Source: Mariniphaga sp.
GTDB lineage: Bacteria > Bacteroidota > Bacteroidia > Bacteroidales > Prolixibacteraceae
DNA length: 8,192 nt
Assembly: GCA_013203525.1 (NCBI GenBank)
Contig: JABMQB010000068.1
Coordinates: 1-8,192, forward strand
Reading direction: 5' to 3'
Shown here: positions 1 through 5,956 of the stretch, in pieces
Layout: the number at the start of each line of letters is the position of its first letter
Position numbering within the stretch: the stretch's first letter is position 1
Program-made: the position numbers and the translations under genes
The notes under the pieces: generated by a model
The model's input: only the letters and a program-made list of their open reading frames with translations
Told to the model about the DNA's origin: nothing
The model's database searches: none

Positions 1-380
1 ATAATAACAGCATCAACCCCGGCACATTCCGCCGATCGGATAATAGCACCAAAATTCCTCACATCCGAAACCTGGTCAAGAATAAGAAATAATGGCGTTT
101 TCCCATTCTCATAAACCATCGGCAACATATCTTCGATTTTCTGGAATTCAATGGGTGAAAGTAAGGCTAAAACTCCCTGATGGTTTTTTCGCGTAATTCT
201 GTTAATTTTTTCAATTGGCACAAACTGAAAAGGAATATTTTCAGCTTTTATTTGCGCATACAACTCATGGAAAAGTTCGTTATTGAGCCCTTTTTTAAAA
301 AGTATTTTATCTATTGGTTTATTTGAATTAACTGCTTCCTGCACAGCCCGGGTTCCAAAAACAAAATCTTCTTTGTTCAT
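1..380 (-). CDS. rlmB: 23S rRNA (guanosine-2'-O)-methyltransferase RlmB, N-terminal part (TrmH/SpoU family)
   Basis: The first 126 residues are present and the C-terminal catalytic half runs off the left edge. The start (MNKEDFVFGTRAVQEAV) matches the usual opening of RlmB proteins, an L30e-like substrate-binding domain over about residues 5-80 that contains the family-typical NHQGVLA near residue 66. The SPOUT methyltransferase domain begins near residue 95 with LILDQVSDVRNFGAIIRSAE, which corresponds to motif 1 (LDxVxDPxNxGAxxRSA). The family usually has Pro where this protein has Val (DVRN for DPxN), a mild deviation. Known role: 2'-O-methylation of a guanosine in the 23S peptidyl-transferase loop (G2251 in E. 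coli) using SAM. The ATG overlaps the TAA of the upstream ABC-F gene by one base (TAATG), so the two are probably co-transcribed and translationally coupled. A paralogous TrmH-family rRNA/tRNA 2'-O-methyltransferase is the alternative, because the SAM-binding knot is not visible. Confidence 0.9.
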   Translation of the reverse strand, partial: MNKEDFVFGTRAVQEAVNSNKPIDKILFKKGLNNELFHELYAQIKAENIPFQFVPIEKINRITRKNHQGVLALLSPIEFQKIEDMLPMVYENGKTPLFLILDQVSDVRNFGAIIRSAECAGVDAVI

Positions 381-2326
381 TACCATATTTTTTTAGATTT
401 CCAAATTTCCACCTCTTTGTGTTCCATTTCCCATTTACCCATTAGTTTCTCTAATTCTTTTTTTAAAAGATTATAGTCGCTGTATAAATTTTCATTTGTG
501 TTATTATCTGGTTGAGCCATTATTTTATCTGCTCCCATAATTTTCTCTTCAAGTTCCGAAATTTTTTCTTCAGTTTTTAAAATACTTTTTTTCCACCGTG
601 AAATCATACGGCTAATTTCTTTTTTTTGTTCAAACGAAAGCATGGAATTATGTATTTGTTCTTTTTTATGTTCCAGTTGAACGGGCATCGATTTTTTTCT
701 TTCCAGCTCTTTTAACGATTCTATTTTTTTCTTTTGAAGAAAATCGTAGATTCCACCCAAATGCTGTTTTATTTTTTTATTCCTGAATTCATACACACAA
801 CCAACCAATCCATCCAGAAATTCCCTGTCATGCGAAATCAGTAAAATTGTTCCATCAAACTTAGCCAAGGCATTTTTTAAAATTTCCTTCGAACGCATGT
901 CGAAGTGGTTTGTTGGTTCATCAAGCACAAGAAAATTAACGGGTTCGAGTAATAATTTTATCATTGCCAATCTTGTCCTTTCTCCACCTGAAAGTACTTT
1001 CACCTTTTTGTCAACATCTTCGCCTGAAAACATAAAAGCTCCCAATATATCACGAATCTTGGTCCTTATATCACCAACAGCAATATGGTCTATAGTATCT
1101 AAAACAGTTTTATTTTCATCAAGAAGGTCTGATTGATTTTGAGCAAAATAACCGATTTTTACATTATGGCCGATTTTCAATTCCCCGTTAAATTGAATTT
1201 CATTAAGAATTATCTTTGCCAATGTGGTTTTACCTTCACCATTTCGACCAACAAATGCAACTTTTTCATTCTTTTCAATTACAATATCAATATCTTTCAA
1301 TACCTGCAAATTGCCGTAATTTTTACTCACACCCTTACCATTCACAATAACTGACCCATATCTTGGTGCGGGAGGAAATTTAAGGTTTAATGCAGAATTA
1401 TCTTCTTGTTCAACTTCAATTCTTTCAATTTTATCCAACTGTTTTATCCTTGATTGAACTTGCACAGCTTTTGTCGCTTTATACCGGAATCGTTCAATAA
1501 ATTGTTCAGTTTCAGAAATTAATTTTTGTTGATTTTTATAGGCAGCCAACTGTTGTTCACGTTGTTCCGATTTCCATTTTATATATTCTGAATAATTCAT
1601 TCGTTGGTCATATATTTTTCCCAACAAAATCTCAATCGTTCGTTTTGTCAAATTATCAAGGAATGCTTTATCATGAGAGACCAACATAACGGCTCCCTTA
1701 TAGCCTTTTAAAAAATCCTCCAACCATTGGATTGATTCAATATCAAGATGATTTGTTGGCTCATCCAGAAGAAATATATCGGGCTTCTTAAGAAGTATTT
1801 TTGCCAATTCGATTCTCATCCTCCAACCTCCGCTAAATTCCGATGTCGCACGGCTAAAATCTTTTCTTTCAAAACCAAGCCCTATTAAGGTTTGCTCAAC
1901 TTCAGCTTCATAGTTTACACCACCAATTATCTGGTACCGTTCATTAAACTCTGAAACTTTGCTAATAAGATTCAGATATCCTTGTGATTCATAATCGTTT
2001 CGTTCAGCTAATTCAGTATTTATATGTGCAATGTTTTTTTCAATATCTAAGATTTCAGTAAAAGCTAAAACCGTTTCTTCTTTCAGTGTCCGAGTATCTT
2101 TAATTTCCATTTGTTGTGGTAAATATCCAATTCTTACACCTTTGGGGAGACTGGTATTTCCTTCCGAAGCTTTCATTTTTCCGGCAAGAATTTTCAACAA
2201 TGTTGACTTGCCAGATCCATTTTTTCCGGTTAAACCAATCCTGTCTTTCTCATTAATTAGAAATGAAATATTTTTGAACAGGTCAAATCCACCGAAACTT
2301 ACGCTGATATTTTCAACTGAAATCAT
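380..2326 (-). CDS. ABC-F family ribosome-associated ATPase (Uup/YdiF-like)
   Basis: A 648-residue soluble protein with two tandem ABC ATPase domains and no membrane segment, the mark of the ABC-F family of ribosome-binding translation factors. Domain 1: Walker A GKNGSGKST (34-42), signature SGGWR (165-169), Walker B FLLDEPTNHLD (185-195), switch His in VSHD (H218). The interdomain arm/P-site tRNA-interaction linker covers about 235-310 and carries the family-typical RYKATKAVQVQSRIKQLDK (281-299). Domain 2: Walker A GRNGEGKTT (360-368), signature LSGGER (445-450), Walker B VLDEPTNHFD (467-476), SHD (498-500). A Lys/Glu-rich C-terminal extension (about 530-645) predicts a coiled coil, as in Uup and YdiF/EttA relatives. 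Both sites keep their catalytic Glu, so it should hydrolyse ATP. A housekeeping role in translation or assembly is more likely than antibiotic resistance, given its length, the C-terminal coiled coil and its coupling to rlmB. A Bacteroidota-type promoter box lies about 20 bases upstream of the ATG. Confidence 0.95.
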   Translation of the reverse strand: MISVENISVSFGGFDLFKNISFLINEKDRIGLTGKNGSGKSTLLKILAGKMKASEGNTSLPKGVRIGYLPQQMEIKDTRTLKEETVLAFTEILDIEKNIAHINTELAERNDYESQGYLNLISKVSEFNERYQIIGGVNYEAEVEQTLIGLGFERKDFSRATSEFSGGWRMRIELAKILLKKPDIFLLDEPTNHLDIESIQWLEDFLKGYKGAVMLVSHDKAFLDNLTKRTIEILLGKIYDQRMNYSEYIKWKSEQREQQLAAYKNQQKLISETEQFIERFRYKATKAVQVQSRIKQLDKIERIEVEQEDNSALNLKFPPAPRYGSVIVNGKGVSKNYGNLQVLKDIDIVIEKNEKVAFVGRNGEGKTTLAKIILNEIQFNGELKIGHNVKIGYFAQNQSDLLDENKTVLDTIDHIAVGDIRTKIRDILGAFMFSGEDVDKKVKVLSGGERTRLAMIKLLLEPVNFLVLDEPTNHFDMRSKEILKNALAKFDGTILLISHDREFLDGLVGCVYEFRNKKIKQHLGGIYDFLQKKKIESLKELERKKSMPVQLEHKKEQIHNSMLSFEQKKEISRMISRWKKSILKTEEKISELEEKIMGADKIMAQPDNNTNENLYSDYNLLKKELEKLMGKWEMEHKEVEIWKSKKIW

Positions 2327-2343
2327 TCAATTTTTTTGAAACG

Positions 2344-2351
2344 CAAATATA
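2344..2351 (-). promoter_or_regulatory. Promoter -7 box for the ABC-F/rlmB operon
   Basis: On the minus strand this reads TATATTTG, an exact match to the Bacteroidota housekeeping -7 consensus TAnnTTTG. It ends 17 bases before the ABC-F ATG, giving a leader of only about 10-15 bases. No good TTTG/TTG -33 box is seen at the expected distance, so the assignment rests on the -7 box and its position. It lies downstream of the terminator at 2394-2422, so the ABC-F gene need not depend on read-through of the candidate RNA. Confidence 0.5.
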
Positions 2352-2393
2352 ATCAATAACACGACATAAGAATAAGTGATTTATTAAGGCCGG

Positions 2394-2422
2394 TAAAATA
2401 AAAAAAGTCCGCTATTGCGGAC
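2394..2422 (-). terminator. Intrinsic terminator of the candidate minus-strand RNA
   Basis: Read on the minus strand, GTCCGC (2422-2417), a loop AATA, and GCGGAC (2412-2407) form a perfect 6-bp GC-rich hairpin. It is followed at once by seven T (2406-2400) and a further T-rich stretch. This is a textbook Rho-independent terminator for minus-strand transcription. No minus-strand protein gene lies just upstream of it, which is the main reason to propose an RNA gene at 2400-2560. Confidence 0.85.
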
Positions 2423-2560
2423 CATGCATTTACTGTCTTATTCTTTTAAAAGAATAAGGGGGCCAGTAACTATGGACGCTTTTTGAAGATGATTGATGAT
2501 TTACAAACCCCTAAACACAAAACCAATCATAATTACAGAAGTTACTCTCCCCCTTGAAGA
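2400..2560 (-). ncRNA. Candidate structured small RNA, 6S RNA-like
   Basis: No protein is encoded here, yet the minus strand has a promoter-like box, a long hairpin and an intrinsic terminator, predicting an RNA of about 160 nt. The outer stem pairs 2555-2549 with 2462-2456 (AAGGGGG with CCCCCUU) and, after a 2x2 internal loop, 2546-2541 with 2470-2465 (AGUAAC with GUUACU). An asymmetric central bulge follows (10 nt at 2540-2531 against 18 nt at 2488-2471), then an inner perfect 7-bp stem AUGAUUG/CAAUCAU (2530-2524 with 2495-2489) capped by a large loop. Closing stem, central bulge and apical hairpin is the plan of 6S RNA, which binds housekeeping RNA polymerase as a promoter mimic. After the hairpin come a 20-nt perfect palindrome (2438-2457) and the terminator. 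The structure is seen directly; the 6S identity is inferred from architecture and size. The alternative is a regulatory leader of the downstream ABC-F gene. Confidence 0.5.
2438..2457. repeat. Perfect 20-bp palindrome
   Basis: TTATTCTTTT is followed by its exact reverse complement AAAAGAATAA with no spacer. It sits between the main hairpin and the terminator of the candidate RNA. In RNA it could form a small hairpin or pair between two molecules; in DNA it could be an operator. Its right end (AA at 2456-2457) also takes part in the outer stem of the main hairpin, so the two structures compete slightly. Confidence 0.6.
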
Positions 2561-2564
2561 TTAT

Positions 2565-2592
2565 TTAATATACACAATTATTCATTAAACAA
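2565..2592 (-). promoter_or_regulatory. Promoter for the candidate small RNA
   Basis: On the minus strand, TTG (2592-2590), 17 bases, then TATATTAA (2572-2565) resembles the Bacteroidota TTG/TAnnTTTG arrangement, with a weak match in the last two bases of the -7 box. A start 5-6 bases downstream falls near 2560, immediately before the outer stem of the predicted RNA. The position supports the call more than the sequence does. Confidence 0.4.
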
Positions 2593-2732
2593 TGAGTGTG
2601 GCTCTGTACCATAACTATTCCAAAAATTGTAAACCATTGAAAACAAGGAATATGTTAAATATGCCACAATTTATGTTTTCTCAATTTGGGAAAATACTTC
2701 CCGTAAATGAATAACACTTTATAAAGTTATAA

Positions 2733-2740
2733 TATTTTTG
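2733..2740 (+). promoter_or_regulatory. Promoter -7 box for rlmD
   Basis: TATTTTTG matches the TAnnTTTG Bacteroidota -7 consensus exactly and lies 28 bases before the GTG start, giving a leader of about 23 bases. No convincing -33 box is seen 19-21 bases upstream; a TTTG at 2685-2688 is too far away. The rest of the gap between the candidate RNA promoter and this box (about 2593-2732) shows only a small inverted repeat (GGGAA/TTCCC at 2688-2702) and no gene. Confidence 0.45.
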
Positions 2741-2768
2741 TGATCTATAATAATTTAAATAGTTAAAA

Positions 2769-4178
2769 GTGGGAAGAAAACGCAGGCAAAAACCTTTTTA
2801 TGAAAGAGTTGAGATAACTGACATTGGTGCTGAAGGAAAATCATTGGCAAAAATTAATGACATGGTTGTATTTACAACGCAAGTCATACCTGGCGATATT
2901 GTTGACCTTCAGGTTGTGAAAAAAAGAAGGAAATATCAAGAAGCAAGAGTTACTAAAATTTATTCAAGCTCGACAGATAAAATAGAACCATTTTGTGAAT
3001 ACTTCGAAATTTGCGGCGGTTGTAGTTGGCAAATGTTACCCTACAATAAACAATTATTTTATAAACAGAAACAAGTTTTTGACCAACTATCACGAATTGG
3101 GAAAATTGAAATTCCGGAAATTGAAAAAATTATTGGGTCTGCTGAGCCTACATTTTATCGGAATAAACTTGAATTTACTTTTTCGGCAAAACGATGGCTT
3201 ACTTTTGAGGAAATTGAATCGGAATTAGATGTTGATGATAAAAATGCACTTGGGTTTCATGTTGCCGGGTTATTTGATAAAGTAATTAATATTAGAAAAT
3301 GTTGGTTGCAACCTGATCCTTCAAATAAAATTAGAAATTTCCTTTTTGATTTTGCCGCTTCTAATAATCTGGAATTTTTTAATATACGGGAACAAAAAGG
3401 TTTCCTAAGGAATGTTATTATCCGAACAAGCAGTACCGGTGAAACTATGGTTATTGTTGTATTTTACACAGATGAGGAAGAAAAACGGAATAATCTACTA
3501 AATGCTTTAAAAGCTGAATTCCCGGAAATAACATCACTTTTATATATCATAAACCGAAAAGGTAATTCTACAATTAATGACCAAAATGTTCTTGTTTTTT
3601 CAGGAGAAGACCATATTTGGGAAGAAATGGAAGGATTGAAGTTTAAAATTGGCCCAAAAAGTTTTTACCAAACAAACTCATTACAAGCTTATGAATTATA
3701 TAAAATTGCAAGATCGTTTGCAGAGCTAACCGGAACCGAAGTGGTTTATGATTTGTATACCGGGACCGGTACAATCGCAAACTTTGTTGCGAATAATGCT
3801 AAAAAAGTTATTGGTATTGAGTTTGTTCCTGAAGCAATAGTTGACGCACAGTATAACTCAAAAGTTAATAATATTCTGAATACAGTATTTTTTGCTGGCG
3901 ATATGAAAGATATTCTGACAAACGATTTTTTTGAAACCAATGGAAAACCTGATGTCATTATTACCTATCCTCCACGTGCGGGTATGCATAAAAATGTTGT
4001 TGAAGCAATTTTAAATACAAGTCCAAAGAAAATTGTTTATGTAAGCTGTAATCCGGCCACACAGGCACGCGATATTTCTCTTTTAAGTGAAAAATATAAG
4101 GTTACACGGGTTCAACCAGTCGATATGTTTCCACAAACCCATCATGTTGAGAATGTTGTTTTACTCGAAATTCTTTGA
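2769..4178 (+). CDS. rlmD: 23S rRNA (uracil-C5)-methyltransferase RlmD/RumA family, with an altered motif IV
   Basis: A 469-residue SAM-dependent methyltransferase that by family makes m5U in 23S rRNA (U1939 in E. coli). An N-terminal TRAM RNA-binding domain (about 8-65) precedes the 4Fe-4S cysteines C76, C82, C85 and C178. The Rossmann methyltransferase domain starts near 295, with KSFYQTN (297-303), motif I YDLYTGTGTIANF (327-339) and acidic SAM-ribose residue E351. The catalytic nucleophile is C427 in YVSCNPAT, and the C-terminal FPQTHHVENV (454-463) holds the general-base Glu E461. The motif IV sequence, DPPR or DPAR in TrmA/RlmD relatives, reads TYPPRAG here: Tyr400 replaces Asp, one base from GAT. 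The start is GTG; an in-frame TAG two codons upstream and the lack of a nearby ATG fix it. It is transcribed away from the candidate RNA and appears to be monocistronic. TrmA/RlmC-type specificity cannot be fully excluded. Confidence 0.9.
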   Translation: MGRKRRQKPFYERVEITDIGAEGKSLAKINDMVVFTTQVIPGDIVDLQVVKKRRKYQEARVTKIYSSSTDKIEPFCEYFEICGGCSWQMLPYNKQLFYKQKQVFDQLSRIGKIEIPEIEKIIGSAEPTFYRNKLEFTFSAKRWLTFEEIESELDVDDKNALGFHVAGLFDKVINIRKCWLQPDPSNKIRNFLFDFAASNNLEFFNIREQKGFLRNVIIRTSSTGETMVIVVFYTDEEEKRNNLLNALKAEFPEITSLLYIINRKGNSTINDQNVLVFSGEDHIWEEMEGLKFKIGPKSFYQTNSLQAYELYKIARSFAELTGTEVVYDLYTGTGTIANFVANNAKKVIGIEFVPEAIVDAQYNSKVNNILNTVFFAGDMKDILTNDFFETNGKPDVIITYPPRAGMHKNVVEAILNTSPKKIVYVSCNPATQARDISLLSEKYKVTRVQPVDMFPQTHHVENVVLLEIL

Positions 4179-4243
4179 AAAATATCTATAAACCTATCCT
4201 AACCTTTAATAATCATTTGCAAAATCACTTTTTTTTTAAAACC

Positions 4244-4272
4244 TTGTAACCAGAAATGAATTAATACGTCTA
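4244..4272 (+). promoter_or_regulatory. ECF-sigma-type promoter of the sigma/regulator operon
   Basis: TTGTAACC (4244-4251) contains the AAC core of ECF-type -35 elements. The CGTCTA (4267-4272) fits ECF -10 elements, with 16 bases between TGTAAC and CGTC, the spacing such promoters normally have. It stands directly before the ECF sigma gene, the usual place for an autoregulated promoter. The expected start, 6-8 bases past the -10 box, falls at about 4278-4280, so the mRNA would start at or within a few bases of the ATG at 4281. The match is seen in the sequence; recognition by the adjacent sigma factor is inference. Confidence 0.55.
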
Positions 4273-4280
4273 AAAATCAG

Positions 4281-4847
4281 ATGGAACAACACGACGACCT
4301 TTATTATATTGAAAAAATAAAAAGCGGTCAGGTAAATTACTTTTCATATATCGTCGAAAATTACAAAGATATTGTGTTTTCCATTGCAATGAAAGTTCTT
4401 AAAAATCGTGATGATGCGGAAGAAATGGCACAGGAAGCGTTTATAAAAGCGTATAACTCGATTCATAAATTCCGGGGCAATTCAAAGTTTTCAACCTGGT
4501 TATACAGTATTACATATAACCATTGTATTTCGCAGGTAAGAAAGAAAAAGTACGAAATAAATACTTTGGATGATGTTCAGGTTAGTGATGATTCGGACAG
4601 TTTAAACCTGGATGGATTTAACGAAGATGAAAAAAGAGAATACCTTGAAGCCGCATTAAAAAAACTTCCGGAAGAAGATTATACATTGGTAGTTCTATAT
4701 TATTATGAAGAACAATCGATGGAGGAAGTCGCTAAAATAGCAAAGCTTTCGCTTAGCAATACGAAAGTTAAATTACACAGAGCCAGAAAAAAGCTCTATA
4801 CGATTTTGAATGATATGTTAAAAGAAGAAATACATTCGCTGTTATGA
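4281..4847 (+). CDS. RNA polymerase sigma factor, ECF subfamily
   Basis: A 188-residue group IV sigma factor with only regions 2 and 4. Region 2 (about 18-90) includes the core-binding helix with DDAEEMAQEAFIKAY (44-58) and the -10 recognition/melting helix FRGNSKFSTWLYSITYNHCIS (65-85). An acidic linker (about 95-118) leads to region 4 (120-176), whose helix-turn-helix contains EEQSMEEVAKIAKLSLSNTKVKLHRARKKL split over 143-172. The length is normal and no extra C-terminal domain is present. The ATG is the only sensible start: the next Met (residue 37) lies inside region 2. No Shine-Dalgarno is present, and the predicted promoter makes the mRNA nearly leaderless. The stop overlaps the next gene in an ATGA, so the pair is translationally coupled, as expected for a sigma factor and its regulator. 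The stimulus cannot be read from the sequence. Confidence 0.93.
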   Translation: MEQHDDLYYIEKIKSGQVNYFSYIVENYKDIVFSIAMKVLKNRDDAEEMAQEAFIKAYNSIHKFRGNSKFSTWLYSITYNHCISQVRKKKYEINTLDDVQVSDDSDSLNLDGFNEDEKREYLEAALKKLPEEDYTLVVLYYYEEQSMEEVAKIAKLSLSNTKVKLHRARKKLYTILNDMLKEEIHSLL

Positions 4848-5248
4848 AAGAAATAGAAAATGATAAACAATTAAAAAGCCTGATGAAAGAAACCAGGTTT
4901 GAGAAGCCAGGCAATAAATTCACGCTAAATGTGATGAATGAAATTTTTGCCCTTGAGGCAGCGAAAGCTTTGAAAAAAGGAGTTAAAGTTTTAGGAAAGA
5001 ATTTCTGGATTATTGTATCTCTTTTTATTATTCTTGGCACTACTATCATTATACTTTCAGTTACCGGAATATTAGGCGAAAGTTCAGTAAGCCTTTTACC
5101 AGAAGCACCATCATCAGTTACTGATGGATATCAATCAATTTATGAAAAGATCGGAAGAGTACCTTTAAGTATTGCAGCCATTTTAACGGCTTCATCTATC
5201 TTATTATTAGTTGAACGAATTCTTTCAAAAAAGAATTTATTAACTTAA
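4844..5248 (+). CDS. Small two-helix membrane protein, putative regulator (anti-sigma candidate) of the ECF sigma factor
   Basis: A 134-residue protein that starts inside the sigma gene stop (ATGA). The first 50 residues are cytoplasmic-type, charged and helical, including FTLNVMNEIFALEAAKAL (26-43), an arrangement resembling the short conserved N-terminal helix seen in many bacteroidete small proteins behind ECF genes. Two hydrophobic segments follow: TM1 about 54-76 and TM2 about 106-124, joined by a roughly 30-residue polar loop with SSVSLLPEAPSSVTDG. A short basic tail (LSKKNLLT) ends it. By the positive-inside rule both ends should be cytoplasmic and the loop periplasmic. There is no HxxxCxxC zinc anti-sigma motif and no Cys or His pair at all, so if it restrains the sigma factor it does so by a non-ZAS route. 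The function is inferred from coupling and topology only; no family is recognised with confidence. Confidence 0.7.
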   Translation: MKEIENDKQLKSLMKETRFEKPGNKFTLNVMNEIFALEAAKALKKGVKVLGKNFWIIVSLFIILGTTIIILSVTGILGESSVSLLPEAPSSVTDGYQSIYEKIGRVPLSIAAILTASSILLLVERILSKKNLLT

Positions 5249-5343
5249 TTTAAATTCAAAATATTAAAGATATACATTCCCTAAACAGTCAAATTAATTC
5301 ATTACACTTCCATTAATATTTGTGTTTATTTTTTATTACACAG

Positions 5344-5373
5344 TTGTATCCTTTAATTATCAGGCTATCTTTA
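5344..5373 (+). promoter_or_regulatory. Promoter for the NTF2-like lipoprotein gene
   Basis: TTG (5344-5346), 19 bases, then TATCTTTA (5366-5373) fits the Bacteroidota TTG...TAnnTTTG layout, with one mismatch in the last base of the -7 box. The likely start near 5379 lies about five bases before the ATG at 5384, so this leader would also be very short. No ECF-type AAC/CGTC pair is seen here, which argues against direct control by the neighbouring sigma factor. The remaining 5249-5343 gap shows no gene or clear terminator. Confidence 0.45.
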
Positions 5374-5383
5374 AACAAAAAAC

Positions 5384-5944
5384 ATGAAGTTTAAAATAAT
5401 CCTTTGCTCCTTTTTTCTCATTTCTATATTTTCATGCCAGAAGTCTTCCAATAACCAGCAACAAATTGTGAAAGATTTTTATAAAGGATTAAATAATGAT
5501 GATTTTGAAAGCATTTCAAATTTAATTTCAGATAATATCCGGATTACTGAAGGCACATATAACCTGACCAACTCAAAAGCTAGTTTTTACACACAGTTTC
5601 AATGGGATTCAGTGTTTACACCACAATATGAAATTGTAGAAATAAGCGACTATGAATATGGAATTGAAGCTACCATTTCAAAAGAGTGTCAGCGGATACT
5701 TTTTTTAATGGATACAGCTATGGTTTATAAGGTTAAAATAAATTTCAGGGACGATAAAATTATAAGAATGAATACTGAAGAATATATTTCCCTTGATTTT
5801 AATAAATGGCAGAATAACCTGGATGAACTGTTGGAATGGATGAAGGAAGACCATCCCGAATTAATAGGATCTCAGAATGACCTAACTTTAGCAGGGGCAC
5901 AAAACTATTTAAAGGCAATTAATTTGTTCAAAGAATTAAATTAA
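5384..5944 (+). CDS. Small lipoprotein with an NTF2/SnoaL-like domain
   Basis: A 186-residue exported protein. The N-terminus MKFKIILCSFFLISIFSC is a lipoprotein signal peptide, with C18 as the predicted lipidated Cys (IFS-C lipobox). The mature start is CQKSSNNQQQ, with no acidic export-to-surface signal, so the inner face of the outer membrane or the periplasm is the likely place. Residues about 25-135 look like an NTF2/SnoaL-like fold: an opening helix IVKDFYKGLNNDDFESISNL (28-47), then alternating beta-rich stretches ending at IIRMNTEEYISL. The tail (about 140-186) is helical and contains NNLDELLEWMKEDHPEL. These proteins often bind small hydrophobic ligands, but no catalytic residues are recognised, so no reaction is assigned. 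It lies 135 bp after the sigma/regulator pair on the same strand and ends 12 bp from the convergent hydrolase gene. Confidence 0.75.
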   Translation: MKFKIILCSFFLISIFSCQKSSNNQQQIVKDFYKGLNNDDFESISNLISDNIRITEGTYNLTNSKASFYTQFQWDSVFTPQYEIVEISDYEYGIEATISKECQRILFLMDTAMVYKVKINFRDDKIIRMNTEEYISLDFNKWQNNLDELLEWMKEDHPELIGSQNDLTLAGAQNYLKAINLFKELN

Positions 5945-5956
5945 AAAAGACCAGTC

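Noticed and set aside
897..1354. Plus-strand open frames of 79 and 73 codons inside the ABC-F gene
   Set aside because: They are antisense to a well-supported ABC-F reading frame with intact motifs, and have no recognisable domain.
380..2326. Reading the ABC-F protein as an antibiotic-resistance factor or an ABC transporter ATPase
   Set aside because: Fused twin ATPase domains without membrane segments exclude a transporter; the C-terminal coiled coil and coupling to rlmB fit a housekeeping Uup/YdiF-like protein better than a resistance factor.
2688..2702. Small inverted repeat GGGAA-AATAC-TTCCC upstream of rlmD
   Set aside because: Only 5 bp in the stem and no T-run; it could be an operator but nothing supports it beyond symmetry.
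3746..3958. Minus-strand open frame opposite rlmD
   Set aside because: It lies fully within the conserved methyltransferase domain coding region; composition and content fit a shadow frame.
4768..5049. Minus-strand open frame opposite the sigma/regulator junction
   Set aside because: It spans the antisense of two coupled plus-strand genes; no promoter or known family.
5945..5956. Possible bidirectional terminator in the 12-bp gap between convergent genes
   Set aside because: A T-run follows on the minus strand, but the only pairing (AGGA/TCTT type with a tiny loop) is too weak to call a terminator.
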